This document shows positions 1 through 5,621 of a DNA stretch of 9,545 bases, piece after piece. Source of the DNA: an uncultured Treponema sp. (GTDB lineage: Bacteria; Spirochaetota; Spirochaetia; Treponematales; Treponemataceae); NCBI GenBank assembly GCA_946538875.1, contig CAMNHD010000039.1, forward strand, positions 1 to 9,545, read 5' to 3'. The notes below the pieces were generated by a model. It ran no database searches. It was given only the letters and a program-made list of their open reading frames with translations, and was not told where the DNA came from. The stretch's first letter is position 1, and each line of letters begins with the position of its first letter. A program made the translations under genes and the position numbers.

Positions 1-170
1 ATTTCGTTCCGCCCACAATCAACTTGGACGAGGTTGACGTGGAAGGCGGCTGCGATCTTGACTACACACCGAACAAGGGAATCAACACCCAGGTTGACGT
101 TGCAATGAGCGCAAACTTCGGTTTCGGCGGTCACAACGGATGTCTGGTTTTCAAGAGAGTCAGGGACTAA
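1..170 (+). CDS. fabF: 3-oxoacyl-ACP synthase II, C-terminal end (5' truncated by window)
   Basis: This is the last 55 codons of a beta-ketoacyl-ACP synthase II, read in the frame of positions 3-170 and ending in TAA at 168-170. The enzyme condenses malonyl-ACP with acyl-ACP in the cytosolic type II fatty-acid elongation cycle. The visible peptide contains PTINLDEVD, then DLDYTPNKGI, then NFGFGGHNG and LVFKR, the characteristic C-terminal order of FabF. The GFGG loop carries the gatekeeper Phe that controls acyl-chain access. The catalytic Cys and the two His residues lie upstream of the window and cannot be checked. The next gene on the same strand, fabZ, acts in the same pathway, but a 291-base hairpin-rich gap separates them, so they may not be simply co-transcribed. 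FabB or another KAS enzyme is the alternative; the LDEVD and DYTPNKGI segments favour FabF. Confidence 0.93.
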   Translation, partial: FVPPTINLDEVDVEGGCDLDYTPNKGINTQVDVAMSANFGFGGHNGCLVFKRVRD

Positions 171-335
171 ATCATTTATACGGGACGCGGCTCCATTTTT
201 AACAGGAGGCTTTTTTTAGAAAAACAGTCCGCTGCTTTTTCATCAGGCCTTCCGGGGTTCGCTCACGCTCATTGGCACAAGACCTGCCTGGCGGCATGCC
301 TTGTGCCAACTGCCGCCCCTCCACGCCATGCTCGT

Positions 336-370
336 AATCAAAAATTGCCCTCCTGGCAATTTTTGATTTT
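336..370. terminator. Possible bidirectional rho-independent terminator after fabF
   Basis: A perfect 14-bp stem (336-349 with 355-368) has a 5-base loop, ctcct. The inner part is ATTGCC/GGCAAT, followed on the + strand by TTTTGATTTT and flanked on the other side by the complementary A-run, so either strand would give a stem followed by U residues. It lies 166 bases after the fabF stop, which is far for a simple terminator, and the GC content of the stem is low. It may instead be part of the repeat that fills this gap. Confidence 0.45.
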
Positions 371-413
371 CGCGAACTTGCAGTTCGCGCAGTGTAAAAT
401 GGTAAGAATTGAC

Positions 414-429
414 GCAACATCCATGTTGC
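414..429. promoter_or_regulatory. Perfect 7-bp dyad just upstream of fabZ, operator candidate
   Basis: GCAACAT at 414-420 is followed by CC and then ATGTTGC at 423-429. The 2-base spacer is too tight for a good RNA hairpin, so a protein-bound DNA dyad is more natural. It overlaps a TTGACG hexamer at 409-414 that resembles a -35 box, but no convincing -10 stands at the right distance (TAAACT at 436-441 is 21 bases away). TAAAAT at 395-400 could be a -10 that would put the dyad near +8. The regulator is unknown. Confidence 0.3.
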
Positions 430-461
430 TATCGGTAAACTGTTCATACTAGGAGTTTTTT

Positions 462-896
462 ATGGTAACAAACGATATCGAATCACTGCTTCCACACAGG
501 AAGCCATTTTTGTTTGTGGATACAATCGAATCCTTTGACGACAACGGCTGCGTCTGTACCCGCAGGTTCACCGACGAAGATTTCTTTTTCAAGGGACACT
601 TCCCTGAGTACCCCGTGGTACCAGGCGTCATCCTCATAGAGACAATGGCACAGGCCGGCGGAGCTGCATTGAGCTACCAGAAGAAATTTGCAGAAGGAAG
701 CCTCTTTTTCCTTGCCACCGTTGACAAAGTAAAATTCCGCAACCAGGTACGCCCCGGAGACACTGTCCGCATGGAAATCACCAACCTCCGCGTCTCCCCC
801 AAAATGGTAAAGCAAAGCGGCAAAGCCTACATAGGAGACACCCTCTGCGCTGAGGCAGAATGGATGTGCTTGGTCGGAAGTGCTGAATCTAAGTAA
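462..896 (+). CDS. fabZ: 3-hydroxyacyl-ACP dehydratase FabZ
   Basis: FabZ removes water from (3R)-hydroxyacyl-ACP to give trans-2-enoyl-ACP in type II fatty-acid synthesis; it is a cytosolic hot-dog-fold enzyme, usually a hexamer. The 144-residue protein has normal family length. Near the N terminus it has LLPHRKPFLFVD (9-20). The active-site block reads FKGHFPEYPVVPGV (43-56), with catalytic His46 and Glu60 in the following helix (ETMAQAGG). The ATG at 462 is preceded by AGGAG at 451-455, six bases away, which fixes the start. fabF ends upstream on the same strand, so the pathway context agrees. The tight match of the GHFPxxPVxPG block separates FabZ from the longer FabA isomerase family. 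Nothing looks broken. Confidence 0.96.
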   Translation: MVTNDIESLLPHRKPFLFVDTIESFDDNGCVCTRRFTDEDFFFKGHFPEYPVVPGVILIETMAQAGGAALSYQKKFAEGSLFFLATVDKVKFRNQVRPGDTVRMEITNLRVSPKMVKQSGKAYIGDTLCAEAEWMCLVGSAESK

Positions 897-1026
897 AAAC
901 AGCGGGCCGAGTTGTGCAGTCATGCGCGGAAGCGCATGAGTGCAATCCAATACCACGAGGTAAGCATCTGCATGCAGCTTTAAGACGAAGGCAGTTTTGA
1001 GGCTTGGAGCTGACAGAGAGATAAAA
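897..1026. repeat. Intergenic hairpin after fabZ with GGAA tetraloop
   Basis: The 130 bases after fabZ contain a strong hairpin: TCATGCGC at 920-927 pairs with GCGCATGA at 932-939 around a GGAA loop (GNRA type), and the stem continues after one G-G mismatch with TGCA/TGCA (915-918/941-944). No U-run follows, so it is not a typical rho-independent terminator. A second self-complementary run, CTGCATGCAG, lies near 968-977. An upstream TTG at 997 is in frame with the next gene, but the ATG at 1027 is better placed. Confidence 0.5.
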
Positions 1027-1923
1027 ATGAAAAAAAGTATTATTTGGGGTATTGTTTACTATATCGGGTTTTCCCTGCTTGAACTTTTCTCAACACATTG
1101 GGATTTTGACTTTTACCGGGAGTTTTCGCCTTACAGGATAATAATGACACTTGTCCTGATGTTTTTTGTTTATCTCAGGAACCGAAAGAGATATGAAAGT
1201 TCCGGAACGGCGGAAAAATCAGAATCCATTAAAAAGATGGAATTAGTTCAGGTGGACTATGACATCCGGGAAGTGATTTTTGATATTACGGATTACAACA
1301 GCAATTGGTTTGATTATGATGTCTTTCACCGCGGCTTGTACGGCGTCAGCGTGGGGTTTCATGCGGATGACTTTGACGGCACAGGCATTGCCGCAGATTT
1401 TTCAGCAAGTAAAAATGCCTATGAAAAATTCATGAACGGTGAGCGCGAAAATTACTTTTACATAGAACTGGCTCATCACGGAATAGGTCATGGCCACGAT
1501 GCTCCTGAAAACCAGGCACTGGAAGACTGCCTTGCCGCTTTTTGCCGCAATAAGAATTACGGGCTTTCCGGGATATATGACTGCACGTACCAGATAAAGG
1601 ATTATAAGTCGCTGACGGCGCTTTGCGGAGAACTTGAGCATTTGTCCCGGGGGGTGAAGATCACAAAGAGTGTTTCCTGTAAAAAGGAATGTGCTGAAGA
1701 CTTTGCCGCAAAGATTTCATCCATGCCCGGCATCCCCGTGGAACTGAAGCAGTATTTTTCACATGATTTTGTAAAGACTATATTCGACATAAAAACCAAA
1801 CAGGACGAACTTACGCGGGATGCAAGGACAGAGTTCAAAAGCGGTCTTGTAATTAAAAACTGCGGAACCCCAATCTTTTTGCTGGACGTATATACTGATA
1901 CCCTCAACATGGAGATACTTTAG
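1027..1923 (+). CDS. Unrecognised protein with two N-terminal membrane segments
   Basis: I do not recognise the family of this 298-residue protein. The ATG at 1027 follows AGAGAG at 1015-1020; an in-frame TTG at 997 would add ten residues but has no better ribosome site. Residues 4-20 and 37-50 are hydrophobic and likely cross the membrane, with a short charged loop (about 22-36) between them and a basic RNRKR stretch at 51-55. The positive-inside rule then puts the remaining roughly 245 residues in the cytoplasm. The soluble part is rich in Asp, Tyr and Phe (for example DYNSNWFDYD near 89-98) and has a His cluster, AHHGIGHGHD, at 149-158. Six or more Cys are scattered through it. By eye its codons are more AT-rich than those of fabZ or metA, which could indicate acquisition. 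It ends eight bases before the convergent methyltransferase gene. No function is assigned. Confidence 0.78.
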   Translation: MKKSIIWGIVYYIGFSLLELFSTHWDFDFYREFSPYRIIMTLVLMFFVYLRNRKRYESSGTAEKSESIKKMELVQVDYDIREVIFDITDYNSNWFDYDVFHRGLYGVSVGFHADDFDGTGIAADFSASKNAYEKFMNGERENYFYIELAHHGIGHGHDAPENQALEDCLAAFCRNKNYGLSGIYDCTYQIKDYKSLTALCGELEHLSRGVKITKSVSCKKECAEDFAAKISSMPGIPVELKQYFSHDFVKTIFDIKTKQDELTRDARTEFKSGLVIKNCGTPIFLLDVYTDTLNMEIL

Positions 1924-1931
1924 GGGAAGTC

Positions 1932-2897
1932 TTATTTTCCGCAGTGTATGAACGTGAGTTCGTGCTTGTTGTAGTTCAGGTGGACAATGCGGCTGTCAGG
2001 GATTGCTGCGAACTGAGCTACGGTGTCCCAGTTTGTGCCGCCCTGCATTTTTATGGTGCAGATCATCTTTTTTGTCCTGCCGCTGGCGAGCCATGTCCTG
2101 ACCCATTCCAAAAGGCGTTCCGGGTAGCAGATTACGTCGCTCAGAACCCAGTCGCAGTCGCCGATGTCTTCCGGTTTAAGTGTAAAGGCATCGTGTGCCT
2201 GGAATTTTACCAGCGGATTCTGCATCAGTGAGGGGGCAAGTTCCGCACGGTCAACTGCGTAGACATCTGCGCCAAGGTTCACCAGAACCCATGTCCAGCC
2301 TCCCGGACATGCACCTGCTTCAAAGCAGCGGTCTCCCGGTTTGGGAAGCTCCACCCCAAAGAAATGCTGTGCAAGCACAAGACTTTCCTGTATCTTAAGG
2401 TACGCCCTGCTCGGTGGGTTTTCGTGGTCTTCCTGCCAGCTGACGGTTCCTGCGGGGAGTGCGGAACTGGTCTTGGCGGAATAAATCATTGCATGCTCAT
2501 CGGTCAGGGTATAGAGACCTATGGGTGAGTCAGGAATCCTTATTGGAAAGGCCCGGCTCTTTAGGTTTACATGCGGAAGCTTTTCCTGGATAAGATTTGT
2601 GCGGCGGAATGCAGTGAAGGAATACGGGGCCCATGAGCGCTGAACTCCGCGTAGGATTGTGGAGGCTTCTCCAATGGACTCAAAGTGAACCAGCCGGGGT
2701 TCAAGCATTGTGCAGCGGCTCCAGTATGGTAAGGGATAATCTGGATTGTAGTTTGGAAGGTAAATCAAATCGCCGTAGTCTTTCCGGCCTGAAAAATCTG
2801 CGGCCAGTCTCTGTTCAAGTTCTGAAAGCAGCAGATCCTTCATCTCCGGGAAGGCAAGGAATGCCGTGCCGCTTAATGTTTCTGTTGTAATGCCCAT
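1932..2897 (-). CDS. RlmM-like SAM-dependent RNA 2'-O-ribose methyltransferase
   Basis: The C-terminal half is an FtsJ/RrmJ-type methyltransferase that uses S-adenosylmethionine to methylate ribose 2'-OH groups. The SAM-binding motif is EAGACPGGWTW (193-203), close to the DLGACPGGWTY of E. coli RlmM, which modifies C2498 of 23S rRNA. The K-D-K-E catalytic tetrad can be placed at Lys168 (SRAYLK), Asp254 (WVLSDV), Lys283 (CTIK) and Glu313 (KHELTF). An N-terminal region of about 150 residues probably corresponds to the RNA-binding part, but it diverges from E. coli RlmM. Length is 321, against about 366 in E. coli. The start ATG is six bases after the stop of the PilZ gene (TAA, ACACTT, ATG) with no visible Shine-Dalgarno, which suggests translation by reinitiation from the upstream gene. 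The family call is firm; the exact target nucleotide is inferred. Confidence 0.9.
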   Translation of the reverse strand: MGITTETLSGTAFLAFPEMKDLLLSELEQRLAADFSGRKDYGDLIYLPNYNPDYPLPYWSRCTMLEPRLVHFESIGEASTILRGVQRSWAPYSFTAFRRTNLIQEKLPHVNLKSRAFPIRIPDSPIGLYTLTDEHAMIYSAKTSSALPAGTVSWQEDHENPPSRAYLKIQESLVLAQHFFGVELPKPGDRCFEAGACPGGWTWVLVNLGADVYAVDRAELAPSLMQNPLVKFQAHDAFTLKPEDIGDCDWVLSDVICYPERLLEWVRTWLASGRTKKMICTIKMQGGTNWDTVAQFAAIPDSRIVHLNYNKHELTFIHCGK

Positions 2898-2903
2898 AAG
2901 TGT

Positions 2904-3293
2904 TTATGCGAACGAAATGTTTGGGTAGTGGTCATAGTCTTCCGGAACAAGGTCCTGTTCCTGAGCTTCCAGTTTGCGCTGCCTTATGTATGCAGAAAGA
3001 TCCGGTGTGTCGGGCGAGCGCAGTATGCTGAATCCAATCTGAGTTTCCTGACAGTTCACGAGTTCCCACTGCGGGCTGCATATCAGTTCCAGCTGTGCAG
3101 GTGCGTTGAGATGTGAAAGCTTGATTTTTAAGGTGTATTCGCTGTCTTCGTCAAGTGTGACTGGGACTGGAAAGTGGACTCTGCAGCCGTTTAGGCTGAT
3201 GTCGTCCATCACACCTGGAAGGGCGCAGATTTCGGGAGCATCTACTCTGCCGATTTCTACAAAGCGCTCGTCCTGTCTGAGGTTTTTCTTCAT
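2904..3293 (-). CDS. Single-domain PilZ protein, c-di-GMP receptor
   Basis: PilZ domains bind cyclic di-GMP and pass the signal to motility, adhesion or secretion machinery. Counting from the ATG at 3291-3293, this 129-residue protein has the RxxxR arm at Arg6-Arg10 (RQDER) and the DxSxxG motif at 31-36 (DISLNG), the two binding elements of the family, followed by strands typical of the barrel. The C-terminal tail is acidic and possibly flexible. An upstream in-frame TTG (3327-3329) would add 12 residues, but it sits inside the best promoter -35 box, so the ATG is preferred. There is no Shine-Dalgarno before that ATG. The gene leads a two-gene operon with the RlmM-like methyltransferase. The partner of this receptor cannot be read from sequence; in spirochaetes c-di-GMP commonly controls motility. 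Confidence 0.9.
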   Translation of the reverse strand: MKKNLRQDERFVEIGRVDAPEICALPGVMDDISLNGCRVHFPVPVTLDEDSEYTLKIKLSHLNAPAQLELICSPQWELVNCQETQIGFSILRSPDTPDLSAYIRQRKLEAQEQDLVPEDYDHYPNISFA

Positions 3294-3300
3294 GTGCTTA

Positions 3301-3329
3301 ATTATGTATTTAAATCTGTTTATGGTCAA
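3301..3329 (-). promoter_or_regulatory. Sigma70-type promoter for the PilZ operon
   Basis: On the minus strand TTGACC (3324-3329) and CATAAT (3301-3306) are separated by exactly 17 bases; each hexamer matches consensus at five of six positions. Transcription would be expected to start about seven bases after the -10, near 3293-3295, which is at the ATG of the PilZ gene. This argues against the upstream TTG start and for a leaderless or nearly leaderless mRNA. Confidence 0.6.
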
Positions 3330-3528
3330 GTGGTCCTGCTATACCGTGGACCAGGCGGCTAGCCCTGATTGGAGGGGCCCGCGTAAGCGGGTTGCGGAAT
3401 GCTGCGGCATGGAGCAATGGAGGCCTTTTGGCCGGAATCCCGGAAAGCAGGTGATGCGGTCGGGGGGACGGCCGGTTTCAGCCAGGGAGATTTTGTGAAC
3501 CGACCGGTATGCTCCGTAAAAGGAATGG
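3330..3528. repeat. GC-rich structured gap between metA and the PilZ gene
   Basis: No gene was found in these 199 bases. The region is visibly richer in G and C than the genes beside it and holds short stems: TGGTCC/GGACCA near 3331-3353, CCCGC-GTAA-GCGGG at 3378-3391 (GNRA loop), and GGCC-TTTT-GGCC near 3423-3434. Open frames on both strands cross it but resemble no family. The layout (ggagggg, stems, then cccggaaagc and tgatg) loosely resembles the minus-strand reading of 220-325, suggesting related intergenic repeats. A terminator for metA is not obvious. Confidence 0.4.
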
Positions 3529-4443
3529 CTAGATGTCGGTCAGGCGGTAGGGTGTTGCCTGGTAGACGTAGTAGTTCAGCCAGTTGGAGTAGAACAGGTG
3601 TGCGGTGCTGCGCCACTTGGAGTGGATTGGTTTTGACGGGTCGTCGTCTGTAAAGTAGTTTTCGGGCATCTGTATCTTGAGGCCTTTGTCCAGGTCGCGC
3701 TGATATTCGTTTGCAAGTGTGTCTTCGTCGTATTCCAGGTGCCCTGTCATGAATATCGAGCGGTTGTCGCAGGATTTTACGATTGTGACGTCGGTTTCAC
3801 GTGACTGTGCAAGAATCTCCAGCTTGGGGTTTTGCTTTACGTCGTCCGCGCTGATTGTTGTGTAGCGGGAAGTGGGGACGGGGAAGTAGTCGTCAAAGCC
3901 ACGGAGCAGAGGGTCGTTGGGTTTAAGCAGGTTGCTGTAATAGATTCCTGAGAATTTTCTGGGCATAAGGCGCTTGTTGATTCCGTGCAGATGGTAGAGT
4001 CCTGCCATTGCGCCCCAGCACAGATAGAGTGTGCAGAAGACGTTTTTCTTGGCGTAGTCCATTATGCGGCAGAGTTCGTCCCAGTAGTCCACCTGCTCAA
4101 AATCAAGCTGTTCCACCGGCGCCCCTGTGATTATCATTCCGTCGAACTTTTGGGTCAGTGCCTGGTCGGATGTGATGTAGAATCTTTCCAGGTGCTCCTG
4201 TCCGGTATTCTTGCTGACGTGTCCCTTCATCTGCACGAGATGTATGTTTATCTGGAGCGGTGTATTGGAAAGAAGTCTGATTATCTGGGTTTCTGTCGCA
4301 ATCTTTGTGGGCATGAGGTTCACTATGGCGATTTCCAGCGGGCGGATGTCCTGCATTGCGGCTCTGTCTGAAGTCATTACGAAGATGTTTTCCTGCTCAA
4401 GAATGGAGCGTGCCGGTAGGTCGGCGTCTATTTTTACGGGCAT
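3529..4443 (-). CDS. metA: Homoserine O-acetyltransferase (MetA family)
   Basis: MetA acylates the hydroxyl of L-homoserine, the committed step towards methionine, in the cytoplasm. The 304-residue length is normal for the family. The catalytic residues align without gaps: Cys142 (YLCWGAMAG), His235 and Glu237 (TGHLEYD). Residue 111 is Glu (GAPVEQ); in characterised MetA proteins Glu at this position goes with acetyl-CoA use, while Gly, as in E. coli, goes with succinyl-CoA. The acetyl donor is therefore the likelier one. The start ATG at 4441-4443 is preceded by a strong AAAGGAGG (4450-4457) six bases away. It diverges from the hydrolase gene at 4578. The leader, about 90 bases from the proposed promoter, shows no SAM riboswitch pattern that I can recognise. 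Confidence 0.97.
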   Translation of the reverse strand: MPVKIDADLPARSILEQENIFVMTSDRAAMQDIRPLEIAIVNLMPTKIATETQIIRLLSNTPLQINIHLVQMKGHVSKNTGQEHLERFYITSDQALTQKFDGMIITGAPVEQLDFEQVDYWDELCRIMDYAKKNVFCTLYLCWGAMAGLYHLHGINKRLMPRKFSGIYYSNLLKPNDPLLRGFDDYFPVPTSRYTTISADDVKQNPKLEILAQSRETDVTIVKSCDNRSIFMTGHLEYDEDTLANEYQRDLDKGLKIQMPENYFTDDDPSKPIHSKWRSTAHLFYSNWLNYYVYQATPYRLTDI

Positions 4444-4537
4444 AGTGTTCCTCCTTTGTTTTTTCTGTTCTCTGCGGGCGGGAAAAATGATTTTGTGCCT
4501 GAGTCTGAAAAAATGATTCCTTGTGGAACTTTTGTGG

Positions 4538-4566
4538 ATTGTAGCATAATTTTTATCTTTGTGCTA
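4538..4566 (-). promoter_or_regulatory. Extended -10 promoter for metA
   Basis: On the minus strand TGC followed by TACAAT (-10 at 4538-4543) forms an extended -10 element. The hexamer 17 bases upstream is TAGCAC (4561-4566), a poor -35, which fits a promoter relying on the TGn motif. The predicted start near 4531 gives a leader of about 88 bases ending in the strong Shine-Dalgarno of metA. Confidence 0.5.
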
Positions 4567-4570
4567 TATT
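4542..4570 (+). promoter_or_regulatory. Extended -10 promoter for the hydrolase-trhP-rel genes
   Basis: TGC followed by TATATT (-10 at 4565-4570) is an extended -10; the hexamer 17 bases upstream is TAGCAT (4542-4547), a weak -35. Transcription would begin near 4577-4578, at the A of the hydrolase ATG. An alternative is TTGTGG (4521-4526), 18 bases, CATAAT (4545-4550), which would give a leader of about 20 bases. Neither reading provides a Shine-Dalgarno before the ATG. Confidence 0.5.
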
Positions 4571-4577
4571 ATACCCT

Positions 4578-5582
4578 ATGAAAATTGACAGAAAGGGTGC
4601 GGTTAAAAAACTTAGGACATTGGTATATTCTCAGAAAAAGGAGCTTGGGGCTTTCCGTTCGGAGATTGAGGAAAAATTCGGGACTGTCTTTCTGCCTAAC
4701 CATGTGGAGTGCCAGGAACGTGAATATGGCGGTGTGGACTGTGATGTTCTTATACCTGAGATTTATGCTTCGCGCAAGGTGATTCTTTACATCCATGGCG
4801 GTTCTTTTGTGGGGGGCACTAAAAAGTCTTGGCGCAATTTCTGTGCGTCTCTTGGGAATGCGAGTGCCTGCCGTGTGGTTGTTCCTGATTTCCGTCTTGC
4901 TCCTACTCATCCGTTTCCTGCTTCTATTGACGACCTTGTTTCTGTGTTCAGGGTGCTCTACTCGGAGGAAGAGGTTGCGGCCCAGCTTGAACGGGCTGCG
5001 GTGGGCGGCGGTTCTGTGCATCATGCCCAGATTATCATTGCGGCGGATGGCAGCGGTGCCAGTCTTGCAATGGCTCTTATGTTCAAGATCAACAAGAAGT
5101 ACCGGTCCACTATAACGAATATGGTTTTGTTTTCCCCCTGGCTCGACATCACCTCTGAGTGTTCTCTGATTGCCCGGCGGCATGTGTCTGACGAAGTGCT
5201 GAGCGGTGAGTGTATGCACCGGGCGGCTGACATGTACACCTATGCGGCGAATCTTTCCAATCCGCTTGTTTCTCCGCTTAAGGCTTCTGTTGAAGACTTT
5301 GAGGGCTTTCCTCCTGTTTACATTCAGCTGGGCGGAAAGGAGATTCTTTTGGAACAGGCCAAGGAGCTTGACTCTCTGCTTGACCGTGCCGGAATCGACT
5401 GTATTCTTGATGTTTGGCCTGACATGATGTATCTGTTCCAGATGGCGGATGAATTTCTTCCGGAGTCCCATCTGGCGGTGGAAAAGGTTGCGTCTTACCT
5501 TTCAGAGCGTGAAGGGGAGACTGAAGAAGAAAGGAAGCTCAGGGAACGTGTCCTGAAGAAAAACAATATCGGGAACCTGTAG
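4578..5582 (+). CDS. HSL-type alpha/beta hydrolase-fold protein, catalytic triad apparently lost
   Basis: The 334-residue protein follows the alpha/beta-hydrolase fold-3 (hormone-sensitive lipase, Aes-like) family along its length: oxyanion motif HGGSF at 73-77, DFRLAPTHPFPA at 104-115, and NPLVSPL with FPPVYIQLG at 228-252. Active members hydrolyse short-chain esters with a Ser-Asp-His triad. Here the nucleophile elbow, usually GDSAGG, reads ADGSGA (156-161), so in an ungapped alignment Gly158 replaces the Ser, with a Ser one place later. The acid position (usual GSDE) is GGKE, giving Lys254, and the usual MPHVF is MMYLF, giving Tyr285 for the His. A pseudoenzyme or binding protein is likely. 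The tail (308-334) is charged and probably helical. The ATG at 4578 has no Shine-Dalgarno. trhP begins 39 bases downstream on the same strand. Confidence 0.9.
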   Translation: MKIDRKGAVKKLRTLVYSQKKELGAFRSEIEEKFGTVFLPNHVECQEREYGGVDCDVLIPEIYASRKVILYIHGGSFVGGTKKSWRNFCASLGNASACRVVVPDFRLAPTHPFPASIDDLVSVFRVLYSEEEVAAQLERAAVGGGSVHHAQIIIAADGSGASLAMALMFKINKKYRSTITNMVLFSPWLDITSECSLIARRHVSDEVLSGECMHRAADMYTYAANLSNPLVSPLKASVEDFEGFPPVYIQLGGKEILLEQAKELDSLLDRAGIDCILDVWPDMMYLFQMADEFLPESHLAVEKVASYLSEREGETEEERKLRERVLKKNNIGNL

Positions 5583-5621
5583 CGGTGATTGCTTGGGGGT
5601 ACCAGGCTTTTTGGGGGTGTT

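Larger units (their letters stand above)
171..461. repeat. Hairpin-rich intergenic region between fabF and fabZ
   Basis: This 291-base gap has no convincing gene. It holds several strong inverted repeats in a row: a 10-bp stem at 272-281/300-309 with a smaller 4-bp stem inside its loop (285-288/293-296); a perfect 14-bp stem at 336-349/355-368; an 8-bp stem at 371-378/382-389; and a 16-base dyad at 414-429. The left half, read on the minus strand, has a run (ggagggg, then ccccggaaggcctgatg) that looks like a dispersed intergenic repeat; a loosely similar layout occurs at 3370-3460. A minus-strand open frame at 199-447 exists but has no family resemblance, shows low-complexity repeat-like translation, and lies across the hairpins, so it is not called as a gene. 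Confidence 0.6.

Noticed and set aside
199..447. Minus-strand open frame of 82 codons between fabF and fabZ
   Set aside because: It runs through perfect hairpins, has no family resemblance and no good ribosome site; it is better explained as repeat sequence.
483..956. 157-codon minus-strand open frame opposite fabZ
   Set aside because: Antisense of fabZ; no domain or supporting ribosome site.
1924..1940. GGGGAA/TTTTCC stem between the convergent ends at 1923 and 1932
   Set aside because: Only six pairs including two G-U wobbles in RNA; too weak to call a terminator.
4444..4531. Possible SAM riboswitch or T-box in the metA leader
   Set aside because: The leader is short, AT-rich and lacks the conserved helices; only a weak TTCC/GGAA stem is visible.
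4585..4590. Perfect TTGACA -35 hexamer inside the hydrolase gene
   Set aside because: No -10-like hexamer stands 16-18 bases downstream, and it lies within codons 3-5 of the gene.
4569..5471. 300-codon minus-strand open frame opposite the hydrolase gene
   Set aside because: It is the antisense shadow of a clear family member and its composition (rich in Arg, His, Asn) is typical of antisense translation.
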